Shown: positions 1 through 8,567 of the stretch, in pieces
How positions within the stretch are numbered: position 1 is the stretch's first letter
Layout: every line of letters begins with the position of its first letter
NCBI GenBank assembly: GCA_027493775.1
Contig: JAOSKE010000001.1
Location: 558,001-622,000 of the forward strand
DNA: 64,000 bases
From: Kiritimatiellia bacterium
GTDB lineage: Bacteria > Verrucomicrobiota > Kiritimatiellia > CAIVKH01
Direction of reading: 5' to 3'
The notes under the pieces: generated by a model
Databases searched by the model: none
What the model saw: only the letters and a program-made list of their open reading frames with translations
Told to the model about the DNA's origin: nothing
Position numbers and translations under genes: made by a program

Positions 1-190
1 ATGTGAAGCATAACAAAATGAGAAAGAGGGCCGCCCACAATCCGAAGACGATCTCCACCTCGCCGAGGAGGTGAAACAAGCGCGCGCGGAGAGCCATATC
101 GGGATAGTTGTGCGCGAGATGACCGATTCTTGATGAGGCAAAAGTGTGAAGAATAGCCAGGGCGAAAAAAACAGTCGCTAAATACTCCAC
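1..190 (-). CDS. putative Na+/H+ antiporter (PF07399-type), N-terminal fragment
   Basis: The reverse strand reads from a GTG at 190 for about 63 codons and runs off the window edge. A GGGAGG Shine-Dalgarno-like stretch lies 5 bases upstream of the GTG. The peptide has one hydrophobic helix (VEYLATVFFALAILHTF), then a conserved-looking AHNYPD and RLFHLLGEVEIVFGLWAA segment, followed by the start of a second helix. The combination HTF...HLLGEVEVVFGLWA resembles the start of the putative Na+/H+ antiporter family PF07399, an inner-membrane protein. The family call comes from recalled motif similarity only. The gene is divergent from exbB, with about 200 bases between them. Confidence 0.55.
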   Translation of the reverse strand, partial: MEYLATVFFALAILHTFASSRIGHLAHNYPDMALRARLFHLLGEVEIVFGLWAALFLILLCFT

Positions 191-336
191 GCACCCCTCC
201 CGGTCTTGTAGATTGTCACAATAAACATGCGCTCACAGGTTAAGCCCTGAAGATTGTCAGACAAGAAGAATCGGCAACTTTAGTATTTTCGACCGATTGC
301 AACGCTGGAAGATTCGACCCGGCGCGCGGCCTTGGA

Positions 337-365
337 TTGACCGGAACAGGGGTGTCGTCTACGCT
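337..365 (+). promoter_or_regulatory. candidate sigma70 promoter for exbB-exbD-tonB
   Basis: TTGACC at 337-342 is followed by a 17-base spacer and TACGCT at 360-365, about 30 bases before the exbB start. The -35 matches consensus at 5 of 6 positions and the -10 at 3 of 6. The remainder of the 200-base gap to the antiporter shows nothing else I can name. Confidence 0.35.
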
Positions 366-394
366 GCGCGGCTATCAAATGTTGTGAGGTGTGT

Positions 395-1139
395 GTGACT
401 GCTTCTTGGGTTCCGATTCTGCCGTTGGGCGATTTTATTTATGCGTTCAACGTGAGCAACTTTCTTTCCGGAAAGTTGATCATCTTCATCCTGTTCGCGT
501 TTTCCATCGTCGCGTGGACGGTGATGGCATCGAAGTGGCTGGACTTGAAACGCGCGCAAACCGCCGCGCGCCGCTTTCTCGACGCCTACCGACGCGAGCA
601 ACATCCGCTCGCGCTTTTTTTTCCGAAAACAGAAAATGCCGTACAGCCCGCCGTTTGAAATCTACAAGAGCGCCTGTTTGACCGTGGGCGACGAGTACGA
701 GGCGCGGCATACGGAGGAGGACGATCTTTTTGCTGTAAGTGACGCGGATTCGCGCATTCGTCTTACGCCGCTTCAGATCGGCACGGTCCGAAACGCCACG
801 GAGCGGCAGAGCAACGACCAGGTGCTGGTGCTGGAATCGAAGATGGGCATTCTTTCAACGGCTGTCAGCGCCAGCCCTTTGCTGGGATTGCTCGGCACGG
901 TATGGGGCGTTCTCGATTCCTTTTCTGAAATGGCGCTGCAAGGCTCGGCAAATCTCTCCGCCGTTGCGCCGGGAATTGCGAGCGCGTTGTTGACAACGGT
1001 GGTCGGACTGCTTGTCGCGATTCCCTCCGCCATCGGTTACAACATTCTCGCGAGTAAAATTCGCGAGCTGACGGTGCAAATGGACAATTTTGCGGATGAG
1101 TTCGTCGCAGAACTGCAACGCCACTACGTACGCGAATAG
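395..1139 (+). CDS. exbB: ExbB/TolQ-family proton channel protein (frameshifted)
   Basis: Proton-channel subunit of an ExbB-ExbD (or TolQ-TolR) motor that energises a TonB/TolA-type protein across the envelope. Restored length is about 247 residues, normal for the family. There is an N-terminal helix (KLIIFILFAFSIVAW), then a cytoplasmic region and two C-terminal helices with the signature GLLGTVWGVLDSF and APGIASALLTTVVGLLVAIPS. The reading frame breaks in a T8 run at 615-622; with T7 it reads through as LALFFRKQKMPYSPPFEIYK, joining 395-658 to the frame ending at 1139. I chose GTG 395 because GAGG lies 5 bases upstream; GTG 389 is also possible. exbD follows 6 bases later. The family is clear; ExbB versus TolQ cannot be settled, since no tolB or pal is nearby. 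Confidence 0.85.
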
Positions 1140-1145
1140 GACATC

Positions 1146-1565
1146 ATGCCGCGCCGCACTTCCATCAAACCCCTTCGCGAAATCAGCGAGATCAATATGA
1201 CCCCGCTGATTGACCTGACGTTTCTTCTGCTGATCACGTTCATCATCACCATGCCGATGGTGGAGCAGGGGATACCCATCAACCTGCCCAAGGGCCACGC
1301 GCAGGATATGGATCAGACCAAATCGCGGATCATCACGCTGGATAACGAAGGGCGATTGTATTTGGACAACGTCGCGATGCCCATCGAGCATCTCGGCGAC
1401 CAGATCAAGTCCTTGACCGTCGGCGATCCTGATTTGACGGTGATGGTGCGCGCGGACGAAAAGCTGGCATACGGCAAAGTTGTCGAAGTGATGCGTATTT
1501 TGCACGACGCGAACGTTACGCGACTCGCTCTGGTAACGACGCCCGACGCAAAACCGGGACGATGA
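1146..1565 (+). CDS. exbD: ExbD/TolR biopolymer transport protein
   Basis: Second subunit of the ExbBD/TolQR motor: a single-pass inner-membrane protein with a periplasmic domain. The 139-residue product has the family hallmark INMTPLIDLTFLLLITFII, in which the membrane Asp of PLIDLTFLLL is the proton-carrying residue. It is followed by the LPKG turn and a compact C-terminal domain with MVRADEKLAYGKVVEVM, typical of ExbD/TolR. It starts 6 bases after exbB, and its stop overlaps the tonB start (ATGA at 1562-1565), so the three genes are probably one translationally coupled operon. Confidence 0.92.
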   Translation: MPRRTSIKPLREISEINMTPLIDLTFLLLITFIITMPMVEQGIPINLPKGHAQDMDQTKSRIITLDNEGRLYLDNVAMPIEHLGDQIKSLTVGDPDLTVMVRADEKLAYGKVVEVMRILHDANVTRLALVTTPDAKPGR

Positions 1566-2293
1566 ACGATTCGTCATTTAGACGTTCGCTGGCCACCAGC
1601 GCTGTGGCGCATGCCCTCGTTGTGCTGGCCGTGATCATCTATCCGCTTGTTAAGCGGCTGATCCACCCGCGAAAGCCGCCGGAGATGATCACGTTCATTG
1701 ACTTGACCGCAATGCCGCCCCCGCCTCCGCCGCAACTGCAAGCGCCCACGCCTGAACCGGAACCGCCCGCGCCGCAACCCGAAGCAGAAAAACCCAGGCC
1801 GACGCCGATCCCCGAAAAGCCGCCGGAGAAGCCGCCGGAAAAACCAAAATCCGAATCGAACAAAATCAAGGTCAGCACCAACAAGATCGTGCGAAAGGTT
1901 GAGCCGCAAAAGCAGACGCAACCCGTCCAGACCAAGCTGAGTCAGGATCAGATTCGCAAGCTGTTGGAGGCAAACATCAAGTTCTCGCCCGCTGGCGCGC
2001 CTTCCGCAAACTTCAGCGATCTCTCCCTTTACTACGCCACCGTGTACGACGCGATGTATGGCGCATGGAAGCAGCCGAGCAGCGCCGCGATGGGCCTGAC
2101 CGCGCAAGTGTCAATCCGCGTGCAACGCAACGGCACGATCACAAACCCCGGCCTGATCCGTTCCTCCGGCAGCAAGCTGATGGACGACTCGGTCATGGAA
2201 GCCGTCCGTCGCGTTGCGCGGTTGCGCCCCCTGCCCGCAGAAATCCGCGAAAGCTCCCTCGACATCACCATCGAGTTTGTCGTCGGCCAATAA
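1562..2293 (+). CDS. tonB: TonB/TolA-type energy transducer
   Basis: Periplasm-spanning protein expected to couple the ExbBD motor to outer-membrane partners. The 243-residue sequence has an N-terminal anchor helix (about residues 12-30). A very proline-rich spacer follows (residues 45-115, runs such as MPPPPPPQ and PEKPPEKPPEKP), turning basic around KIKVSTNKIVRKV. The C-terminal TonB/TolA-like domain runs from about residue 155 to 243 (LYYATVYDAMYGAWKQPS, VSIRVQRNGTITN, ALRPLPAE-like RLRPLPAEIR). The LYYATVYDAMYGAW segment resembles TolA-like C-terminal domains as much as TonB, so the exact role (siderophore/vitamin uptake or envelope constriction) is open. The Pro/Glu/Lys spacer is typical and no residue looks missing. 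Confidence 0.85.
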   Translation: MNDSSFRRSLATSAVAHALVVLAVIIYPLVKRLIHPRKPPEMITFIDLTAMPPPPPPQLQAPTPEPEPPAPQPEAEKPRPTPIPEKPPEKPPEKPKSESNKIKVSTNKIVRKVEPQKQTQPVQTKLSQDQIRKLLEANIKFSPAGAPSANFSDLSLYYATVYDAMYGAWKQPSSAAMGLTAQVSIRVQRNGTITNPGLIRSSGSKLMDDSVMEAVRRVARLRPLPAEIRESSLDITIEFVVGQ

Positions 2294-2371
2294 TCGCGCC
2301 GCATCGCGCAAATCCCTCACGTGGAGCGGGACCTGGAAAATTTCAGTCTTACGCGAAATGGCGGGGTCGTA

Positions 2372-2377
2372 TATAAT
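2372..2377 (+). promoter_or_regulatory. TATAAT box overlapping the RBS of the AI-2E permease gene
   Basis: A perfect TATAAT at 2372-2377 runs straight into the GGAGGG ribosome-binding site in front of ATG 2384. No convincing -35 lies 16-18 bases upstream (TTACGC at 2349). If used, it would give a leaderless or nearly leaderless transcript, so it may be coincidental. Confidence 0.2.
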
Positions 2378-2383
2378 GGAGGG

Positions 2384-3500
2384 ATGGCTAATTTCGAATT
2401 GAGTAGAAAGCAGCAGTGGGTCGTAGGAACTGCTCTAACTTTCCTGGCAGCAGCAATTATCGTCGGTCTGCTGTACGGACTATTTTCATTATTGGCCCGT
2501 TTTGTTTCAACCTTCTCGCCGGTACTGATGCCCTTGGTTGTTGGGGCAATTCTTGCGCTAATTCTCCGCCCATTTTATCTGTGGATTCTTCAACGTCTCC
2601 GCTTCCCCTGGGCCGCAGCGCTGTTGGTGTTGCTCGCGCTGGCCATCCCGATTGGCATTGGGGTATGGCTCTTCCGGTTCGTTATTGGCGAACCAGATTC
2701 ACGGGCTTATTGAAAAACTACCGGTCTGGATCGGGCACGCGTCGAATTGGGTGGAAGATCATTTGGCGGGTTTCTGGCAGGAACGAGGAGACGCAGTACG
2801 GGAGCAACTGCGGGAACGAAGCGGTTGGATCGCCAAACAATCGGCCACCTTGCTCCGCCACATCTTCAGTGTGAGTGTCGGAGTGTTCCAAATGATTGGC
2901 GGACTCTTCAGTTGGGTCATGCTTCCGGTCTATCTCTATTTTTTGCTCACGGCGAAGACCCTGCGCTTCGATAAACTGCATGGTGAAATTCCTTTCCTTA
3001 AAGAAGAGACAAGAAATGATATCCTTTATCTCGCCGATGAGTTCGTTGATATCCTCGTCGCCTTCTTCCGCGGTCAGTTTTTGATCGCACTTGCACAAGG
3101 TGTTTTATTCGCCGCTGGCTTTGGTCTCGTCGGGCTGCAATATGGCATCGCGATTGGCTTAATTCTCGGGATGCTGAGCATTATTCCATTTCTCGGCATG
3201 ATCATCGGTCTGGCAGTAGCGCTTCCACTGGCATTCTTTCAGATGGGTGGTGGATGGGATATGCTCGTGCAAGTGCTCATCGTGTTCGGCATCGTGCAGG
3301 TGGTGGAGACGTTATTCCTTACGCCACGTATTATGGGAGAACGTACGGGACTGCATCCGATGGCAGTAATTTTTTCCCTCTTTTTCTGGGGCACTGCATT
3401 CGGGGGAATTCTCGGTATGATTCTCGGCATTCCATTAACTGCGTTTCTCGTTGTCTTTTGGCGTCTTCTGAAGTCAAAGTATCTACGTGAAGCAATTTAG
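2384..3500 (+). CDS. AI-2E family transporter / putative permease (frameshifted)
   Basis: Polytopic inner-membrane protein of the AI-2E transporter family (PF01594, the TqsA/PerM/YdiK group). Members export small molecules or act as Na+/H+ exchangers; the substrate cannot be read from sequence. Restored length is about 371 residues, typical for the family. Recognisable parts are the N-terminal helix pair, a central amphipathic stretch (LIEKLPVWIGHASNWV) and the C-terminal core LGMLSIIPFLGMIIGLAVALPLAFF, ending TPRIMGERTGLHPMAVIFSLFFWGTAFGGILGMILGIP. The frame changes between about 2671 and 2695; dropping one base (for example reading GAACAG at 2689-2695) gives a continuous protein. ATG 2384 has GGAGGG directly upstream. 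Confidence 0.8.
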
Positions 3501-3541
3501 CGCCACTTGAGTGTGCAGCGCTGCTGATTGGGTGAGAAAGC

Positions 3542-3727
3542 ATGACAAAGTCGAAAACCATCGCATTGGTGATGCTCGGTCTGATGGCCGTGCTATGCGT
3601 CATTAACCGAAGCCTTGCAGACGGCGTGAGTGTGGATGTGCTATTCACGACGCTGAAAATGTCGAAGTCCATGCTGATGCTGGGGTGTACTGCGGTGGGT
3701 GTCGTTGTCGGGGTTCTTCTCAAATAA
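3542..3727 (+). CDS. LapA-like (DUF1049-type) small membrane protein
   Basis: A 61-residue protein with two hydrophobic helices (residues 7-25 and about 44-60) separated by a short loop (SLADGVSVDVLFTTLKMSKSM). The helix - 'V(S)VDVLF' strand - helix layout is that of LapA/DUF1049 domain proteins, which in Proteobacteria help control LPS assembly. No ATPase or chaperone partner is adjacent, so function is inferred from layout alone. It sits 41 bases after the AI-2E permease and 4 bases before the beta-helix gene, suggesting co-transcription. Confidence 0.5.
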   Translation: MTKSKTIALVMLGLMAVLCVINRSLADGVSVDVLFTTLKMSKSMLMLGCTAVGVVVGVLLK

Positions 3728-3731
3728 ATCC

Positions 3732-4946
3732 ATGCCCTCCACCGAACGATCCACTCGCGTACAAGACTTGCTCACACGTGGTGTGAGAATGCCGAACCCT
3801 GCATCGGTCGAAATTGACGATTCCATTATCCCCGAGCGTATCGCAACAGATGTCACCATCCACGCGGGTTGTCGTCTGCGTGGCGCGACGACGAGCATCG
3901 GGCCGGGCAGCATCCTTGGCGCGGAGGCCCCGCTGACGCTGGAGGATTCACAGCTCGGCGCACGGGTGGAGCTGAAGGGCGGGTTTGTTTCCGGCTCCGT
4001 ATTTCTCGATGGCGCAAACATTGGGAGCGGCGCACATGTGCGTGGCGGAACCCTGTTGGAGGAAGAGGCGAACGGCGCGCATACGGTCGGCCTAAAGCAG
4101 ACGATTCTATTGCCGTATGTGACCCTCGGCAGCCTGATCAACTTTTGCGACATCCTGATGGCGGGCGGAATGAGCCGCAAAAGTCACAGCGAGGTCGGCT
4201 CTTCGTTCATTCATTTTAATTACACCCCGCATCAGGACAAGGCGACGCCGTCCTTGATCGGTGATGTGCCGCGCGGAGTCTTTTTGGATCGCGCGCCGAT
4301 TTTCCTCGGAGGGCAGGGCGGGCTGGTTGGTCCGATACGGTTGGGCTTTGGCTGCGTGACTCCCGCAGGAACCGTTGTGCGCCGCGATGCGCCGGATGAC
4401 GGTCAACTGGTCCGCGCGCCGGGGTTGACGCCCGGCGCCCGGGCTTACAACGCCAATGTGTATTTTGGCACACAGCGCGTTTGGACAAACAACCTGCTCT
4501 ATATCGGAAACCTCCGGGCGCTGCGGGAATGGTATCGCCACATGCGCGGCTTGTTTATGACGGGGGTGTATGCCCTGTTTTGTTTGGAGGGCGCAGTGCG
4601 TCTGCTGGATGGCGCGTTGAAGGAACGGATCAAACGCCTGGATGAGTGGGTCGCAAAGTTGAATCCATCGGCCGAACTGTTGATCGCCGAGCGAGAACCG
4701 AAGAGCGTGGCGGAGGGCGAAACACAACAGCGTATTGTCGCGCGCTGGGCGCGCGCGAAGGATGCCGTGTCGAATCCGGACCTTGGCGATTCGGCGCGGA
4801 CATTATTTTTGGACGAGTTTGAAACCTGCGGCGCGGCGCACGACTATCTTGCCCTGCTCCCGACCCTGCCCGCGCCGGTCAAAGCGGCGGGTACGCAGTG
4901 GCTGCAGGGAATCGTGGATGCGACGGCGCGCGCGGGAGAAATTTAG
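3732..4946 (+). CDS. left-handed beta-helix acyltransferase-like protein (GlmU C-domain related)
   Basis: A 404-residue protein whose first about 260 residues are imperfect hexapeptide repeats (IERIATDVTIHAG..., SIGPGSILG, IGSGAHVRGG) forming a left-handed beta-helix. The stretch FNYTPHQDKATPSLIGDVP and IFLGGQGGLVGPIRLGFG resembles the acetyltransferase half of GlmU-type proteins. No N-terminal pyrophosphorylase signature (LAAGxGTRM) is present, so it cannot be complete GlmU. Residues 270-404 are helical and of unknown role. The gene is 9 bases upstream of glmM, which supplies GlcN-1-P, the substrate GlmU acetylates, so a role in UDP-GlcNAc synthesis is a reasonable inference. ATG 3732 is chosen over the upstream frame start at 3699, which overlaps the previous gene. 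Confidence 0.7.
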   Translation: MPSTERSTRVQDLLTRGVRMPNPASVEIDDSIIPERIATDVTIHAGCRLRGATTSIGPGSILGAEAPLTLEDSQLGARVELKGGFVSGSVFLDGANIGSGAHVRGGTLLEEEANGAHTVGLKQTILLPYVTLGSLINFCDILMAGGMSRKSHSEVGSSFIHFNYTPHQDKATPSLIGDVPRGVFLDRAPIFLGGQGGLVGPIRLGFGCVTPAGTVVRRDAPDDGQLVRAPGLTPGARAYNANVYFGTQRVWTNNLLYIGNLRALREWYRHMRGLFMTGVYALFCLEGAVRLLDGALKERIKRLDEWVAKLNPSAELLIAEREPKSVAEGETQQRIVARWARAKDAVSNPDLGDSARTLFLDEFETCGAAHDYLALLPTLPAPVKAAGTQWLQGIVDATARAGEI

Positions 4947-4955
4947 GAGACGACA

Positions 4956-6311
4956 ATGGGACGTTTGTTTGGAACCGATGGTGTGCGAGGAGTGGCAAAT
5001 CAACCGCCGATGACTGCGGAGATGGCGCTGGCGCTGGGCCGCGCCACAGCGCATGTCTGCAAACATCAAAAAGAGCGCCGCCACACGATTGTGATTGGAA
5101 AAGACACGCGCGTGAGCGGCTATATGCTGGAGAGCGCGTTGACGGCGGGCATCACTTCGATGGGGGTGGACGTGTTGCTGGTCGGACCGATGCCAACGCC
5201 GGGCATTGCCTTCATCACCCGGAGTATGCGGGCGGATGCGGGGTTAGTGATTTCCGCTTCGCACAATCCATTTCAGGATAATGGAATCAAACTCTTTTCG
5301 CGCACAGGCTACAAACTTCCGGATGCGGATGAGGACGAAATCGAGCAACTAACCGCGTCCGGTCTGACGGATGTTGCGCGTCCCACCGCCGCCGCGATCG
5401 GGAAGGCTCGTCGCATTGATGATGCGCTTGGCCGCTATATCGTGTTCTGCAAAGACACGTTTCCCGAAGATTTGAGCCTCGAAGGGATGAAGATCGTCCT
5501 CGATTGCGGAAACGGGGCGACCTACAAGGCCGCGCCGATTATTTTCACTGAGTTGGGCGCGGAAGTGATTGCGATTCACTGCGCACCGGATGGCCTGAAC
5601 ATTAACGAGAACTGCGGATCGCAACACACCGACGATTTGCGCGCAAAGGTGCGCGAGACGAAGGCCGACATTGGCCTGGCCTTTGACGGGGACGGCGACC
5701 GAATGATTGCGGTGGATGAGAACGGCAACGAATTGAGCGGCGATCACATTTTGCTCATTTGCGCCCGTGCGCTGAAGGCAAAGGGGCAGTTGCCGGGCAA
5801 TCTCGTGGTGACGACGGTCATGGCAAACTTCGGGTTCTTTGTTGCCGCGCGCGAGCTTGGCCTGGAGGCCGGCGTTGCGCCGGTGGGCGACCGGTATGTA
5901 TTGGAGATGATGAAGGAACGCGGCGCGGTGATCGGTGGAGAATCGTCGGGTCACATGATATTCCTCGAGCACCACACGACGGGCGATGGATTGATCTCCG
6001 CGTTGCAGTTGCTCGCGGTGATGTGCGAGACGGGCAAGCCTTTGTCTGAACTCGGAACCATCATGTCCGTTGCGCCGCAAAAAATGATCAATGTGGACGT
6101 GCGCGAGAAACCGAATCTTTCGAGCATCCCGGAAATTCAGCGCGCGATTGAGGGTGCAGAGAAAGAGCTGGGGGATCGCGGACGAGTCTTGATCCGCTAT
6201 TCCGGCACACAGTCCATGTGCCGCGTGATGGTTGAAGGTCCGACCGAAGAGATGACTGATCGGCTGACCCGTTCATTGGCCGGGGTTGTGAAACAATGCA
6301 TCGGCGCCTAG
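4956..6311 (+). CDS. glmM: phosphoglucosamine mutase
   Basis: Converts glucosamine-6-phosphate to glucosamine-1-phosphate in the cytoplasm, on the path to UDP-GlcNAc for peptidoglycan and lipid A. The product is 451 residues, the normal size. The N-terminus GRLFGTDGVRGVAN is diagnostic. The active-site phosphoserine is in ISASHNPFQDNGIKLF (Ser102, the same number as in E. coli). The metal site is FDGDGDRM near residue 245, the sugar-binding loop GGESSGHM near 330, and the phosphate-binding loop RYSGTQSMCRVMVEG near the C-terminus. The final 16 bases overlap the start of the next gene. Confidence 0.97.
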   Translation: MGRLFGTDGVRGVANQPPMTAEMALALGRATAHVCKHQKERRHTIVIGKDTRVSGYMLESALTAGITSMGVDVLLVGPMPTPGIAFITRSMRADAGLVISASHNPFQDNGIKLFSRTGYKLPDADEDEIEQLTASGLTDVARPTAAAIGKARRIDDALGRYIVFCKDTFPEDLSLEGMKIVLDCGNGATYKAAPIIFTELGAEVIAIHCAPDGLNINENCGSQHTDDLRAKVRETKADIGLAFDGDGDRMIAVDENGNELSGDHILLICARALKAKGQLPGNLVVTTVMANFGFFVAARELGLEAGVAPVGDRYVLEMMKERGAVIGGESSGHMIFLEHHTTGDGLISALQLLAVMCETGKPLSELGTIMSVAPQKMINVDVREKPNLSSIPEIQRAIEGAEKELGDRGRVLIRYSGTQSMCRVMVEGPTEEMTDRLTRSLAGVVKQCIGA

Positions 6312-7758
6312 TCAAGGCGTCCGCAGCTCGTTTTGCTCTCGCGACGGCTCTTCTGTCCGCCGTGAGTAGTCTGTTCTTCCCCACATCCGCAGCGGCAAAA
6401 AAACAAGCCCGTTTGACGCGGGGTTTCTCGCCACTCGCTACAGCGATGCAAACGGCGATCAGCGCGTTAAAGCGGTCGGCCCGTTTTTTGAAATGGCGCA
6501 GTCCCCCCAAGGCTGGCGCCTCGTTGCGGCGCGCCCCTTTTACAGCGAGGTGGAACGCCCGGAGTCACAACAGGAACGCAGGGATTATCTCTGGCCGCTC
6601 GGTTCGTGGGGAAAGACCGGGCCGGAGGAAGTGTCGCGCTATTTGATTTTCTTTTCCTTTAAACACGGCGAAGAGAAACCGGATCGGCGCTACCGCTTTT
6701 GGCTATTGCCTTTTTATTTCCAAGGGCGCGACGCATCAGGCGAGACGTATCGCGCGGTGTTTCCGTTTGGCGGAACGATTCGCGATTTTATCGGACGCGA
6801 CGAGATTTCGTTTGTGTTGTTTCCGATACATTCGACGAGCAAGTTGAATACGCTTGAAACGAGCAACTGGTTGTGGCCGCTGATTTCCAAAACCACCGGG
6901 GAGAAAGTCGAGCGCCAGCGCGTGTTCCCGTTTTATGGAATCTCGACGCGCGAGGGGCAGTATAAGAAACGCTTTGTGATGTGGCCGATCTGGAACGATG
7001 TGGAGTATTTTTATCCCGGCAGTTCCGGCAAGGGGTTTGTCCTTTTCCCGATCGCCGGCCACATGAAGCTGGAGGACCAGGAGTCGTGGTGGGCGCTTCC
7101 TCCATTCTTCCGCTACAAAACGGGTGATCGCGGCACCTATCTGCTGGCGCCGTGGCCGTTTATCCAGCGCGAAACCGGCGAAACGGAAAAACTATACATC
7201 TGGCCCTTGTGGGGCCACAGGGAGAGTCATGGCAAGGAGTCAACTTTCTATCTCTGGCCGATCATTTGGAATCAAACCGCCACGCGCGGCAGGGAGGGTG
7301 AACACCGCTTCATGGTTGTTCCTTTTTATTATCAACTTACGCGGGGCGTGACGAACGAGCCGCCTCACCAGCGCGAGGTGAAGTTCTGGCCGCTGTTTTC
7401 CTATCGCCGGGTTGGCGAGGATTCAAAATTTCACACGCTGGAATTGTGGCCGTTGGGCGACTCTGGCGCAGTGGAACGGAACTGGGCGCCGTTCTGGACC
7501 ATCTACTCCAGCGCACGCCACGAGGATTCGGTTGATCGCGAGCTGCTCTGGGGATTGCATCGCGATCAAAAGCGCGGCAAGGAGAGCCGGTTTTGGTCGC
7601 TGTTTCCGCTTTGGGATTGGCGGCGGGATGCCGATCACAGGTCGTGGTCCGTGCTCAAAGGTTTGTTAGGCCGCGAGCGCTTTGGTACCAATACGGAATG
7701 GCGTGTGCTATTCTTCCTTAAATTTGGTGATACGATGAACCAGGAGACCGAACCATAA
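6296..7758 (+). CDS. exported Trp/Phe-Pro repeat protein of unknown function (frameshifted)
   Basis: I do not recognise the family. It begins with a signal peptide (MHRRLVK..., hydrophobic ALATALLSAVSSLFF, ending SAAA). From about residue 60 it carries some fifteen short repeats, spaced about 20-30 residues apart, with an aromatic-(aliphatic)-Pro-aliphatic/aromatic core: YLWPLG, FWLLPFYF, FVLFPIHS, WLWPLI, FVMWPIW, FVLFPIAG, YIWPLWG, FYLWPII, KFWPLF, LELWPLG. Between them are charged turns. This periodicity suggests stacked beta-strands, perhaps a solenoid or an envelope-associated barrel. The frame breaks in the A7 run at 6397-6403; with A8 the signal peptide joins KKTSPFDAGFLATRYSD and the rest (about 487 residues). 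It overlaps glmM and ends about 50 bases before mlaE, so an envelope role is plausible. Confidence 0.7.
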
Positions 7759-7808
7759 TCACGCGCGAACCAGAGTTTTTTGATCCGCCCGTCAACCTCT
7801 TCGCGCGT

Positions 7809-8567
7809 ATGGGGCGGGGGGCGTTGCTTAACCTGCGCGGCTTGGGGCAGTCGCTGATGATGCTTGCCGAGGCGACCGTCTTTCTGCCGATGACGCTCGG
7901 AAGGCGCCAGCGTTCGGAGGTGTTCACGCAACTGTACGTGACGGGAATCAAATCGCTCGGCGTGATCACGATTGTCGCCGCGTTCACGGGAATGATTCTG
8001 GCGTTGCAGACCGGGCTGGAACTGCGCCGCTTCGGCTTACAGCAAAACATCGGCACGGCGGTGACCGTGGTGATGTTGCGGGAAATGGGGCCGTTCATGA
8101 CCGCACTGATTGTCGCGGCGAGTGTGGGTTCCGCGATTGCGGCGCAGGTCGGCACGATGGTGGTGTCGGAAGAAATTTCCGCGCTGGAAATCATGTCCAT
8201 CAATCCCGTGCGGTTTCTTGTGACGCCGCGTCTGCTCGCACTCGCGTTGATGATGCCGATCCTGACGATCTACACCAACATTCTCGGCATTGCCGGCGGT
8301 GCGCTGGTCGGTGCGACGCAACTGCAGGTATCGTTTCAGGCATACATAGACAACGCGCAGCTTTATGCAGAGAACAAGGATCTCTACGTCGGGTTGCTCA
8401 AGGCGTTTGTGTTTGGAATTGTGATTGCGACTACGGCTTGTCATCAGGGCTTCATCGCGACGGAGGGCGCGGTCGGCGTCGGTCAGGCGACTCGCCGCAC
8501 GGTGATCATTGCGTTCCTCGTCATCTTGGTTTTGGGCTATATGCTGACTCGTTTGTTTTACCGATAA
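7809..8567 (+). CDS. mlaE: MlaE family lipid ABC transporter permease
   Basis: Inner-membrane permease of an Mla/Mce-type phospholipid transporter. The 252-residue product carries the MlaE signature: FTGMILALQTGLEL, VVMLREMGPFMTALIVAASVGSAIAAQVGTM (including the conserved REMGP and EEISALEIMSINP loops), RLLALALMMPILTIY and the C-terminal ATEGAVGVGQATRRTVI. Five to six hydrophobic segments are visible. Its stop overlaps the mlaF start (TAATG at 8565-8569). The start at 7809 is an ATG; an upstream alternative start cannot be excluded. Confidence 0.95.
   Translation: MGRGALLNLRGLGQSLMMLAEATVFLPMTLGRRQRSEVFTQLYVTGIKSLGVITIVAAFTGMILALQTGLELRRFGLQQNIGTAVTVVMLREMGPFMTALIVAASVGSAIAAQVGTMVVSEEISALEIMSINPVRFLVTPRLLALALMMPILTIYTNILGIAGGALVGATQLQVSFQAYIDNAQLYAENKDLYVGLLKAFVFGIVIATTACHQGFIATEGAVGVGQATRRTVIIAFLVILVLGYMLTRLFYR

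Noticed and set aside
611..640. Programmed ribosomal frameshift in exbB at the T8 run
   Set aside because: The slippery run alone is not enough, there is no obvious stimulatory structure, and many other genes in the window have the same kind of homopolymer break, so a sequencing indel is simpler.
855..1577. 240-codon minus-strand frame
   Set aside because: Antisense to exbB and exbD, His/Arg/Gln-rich shadow sequence.
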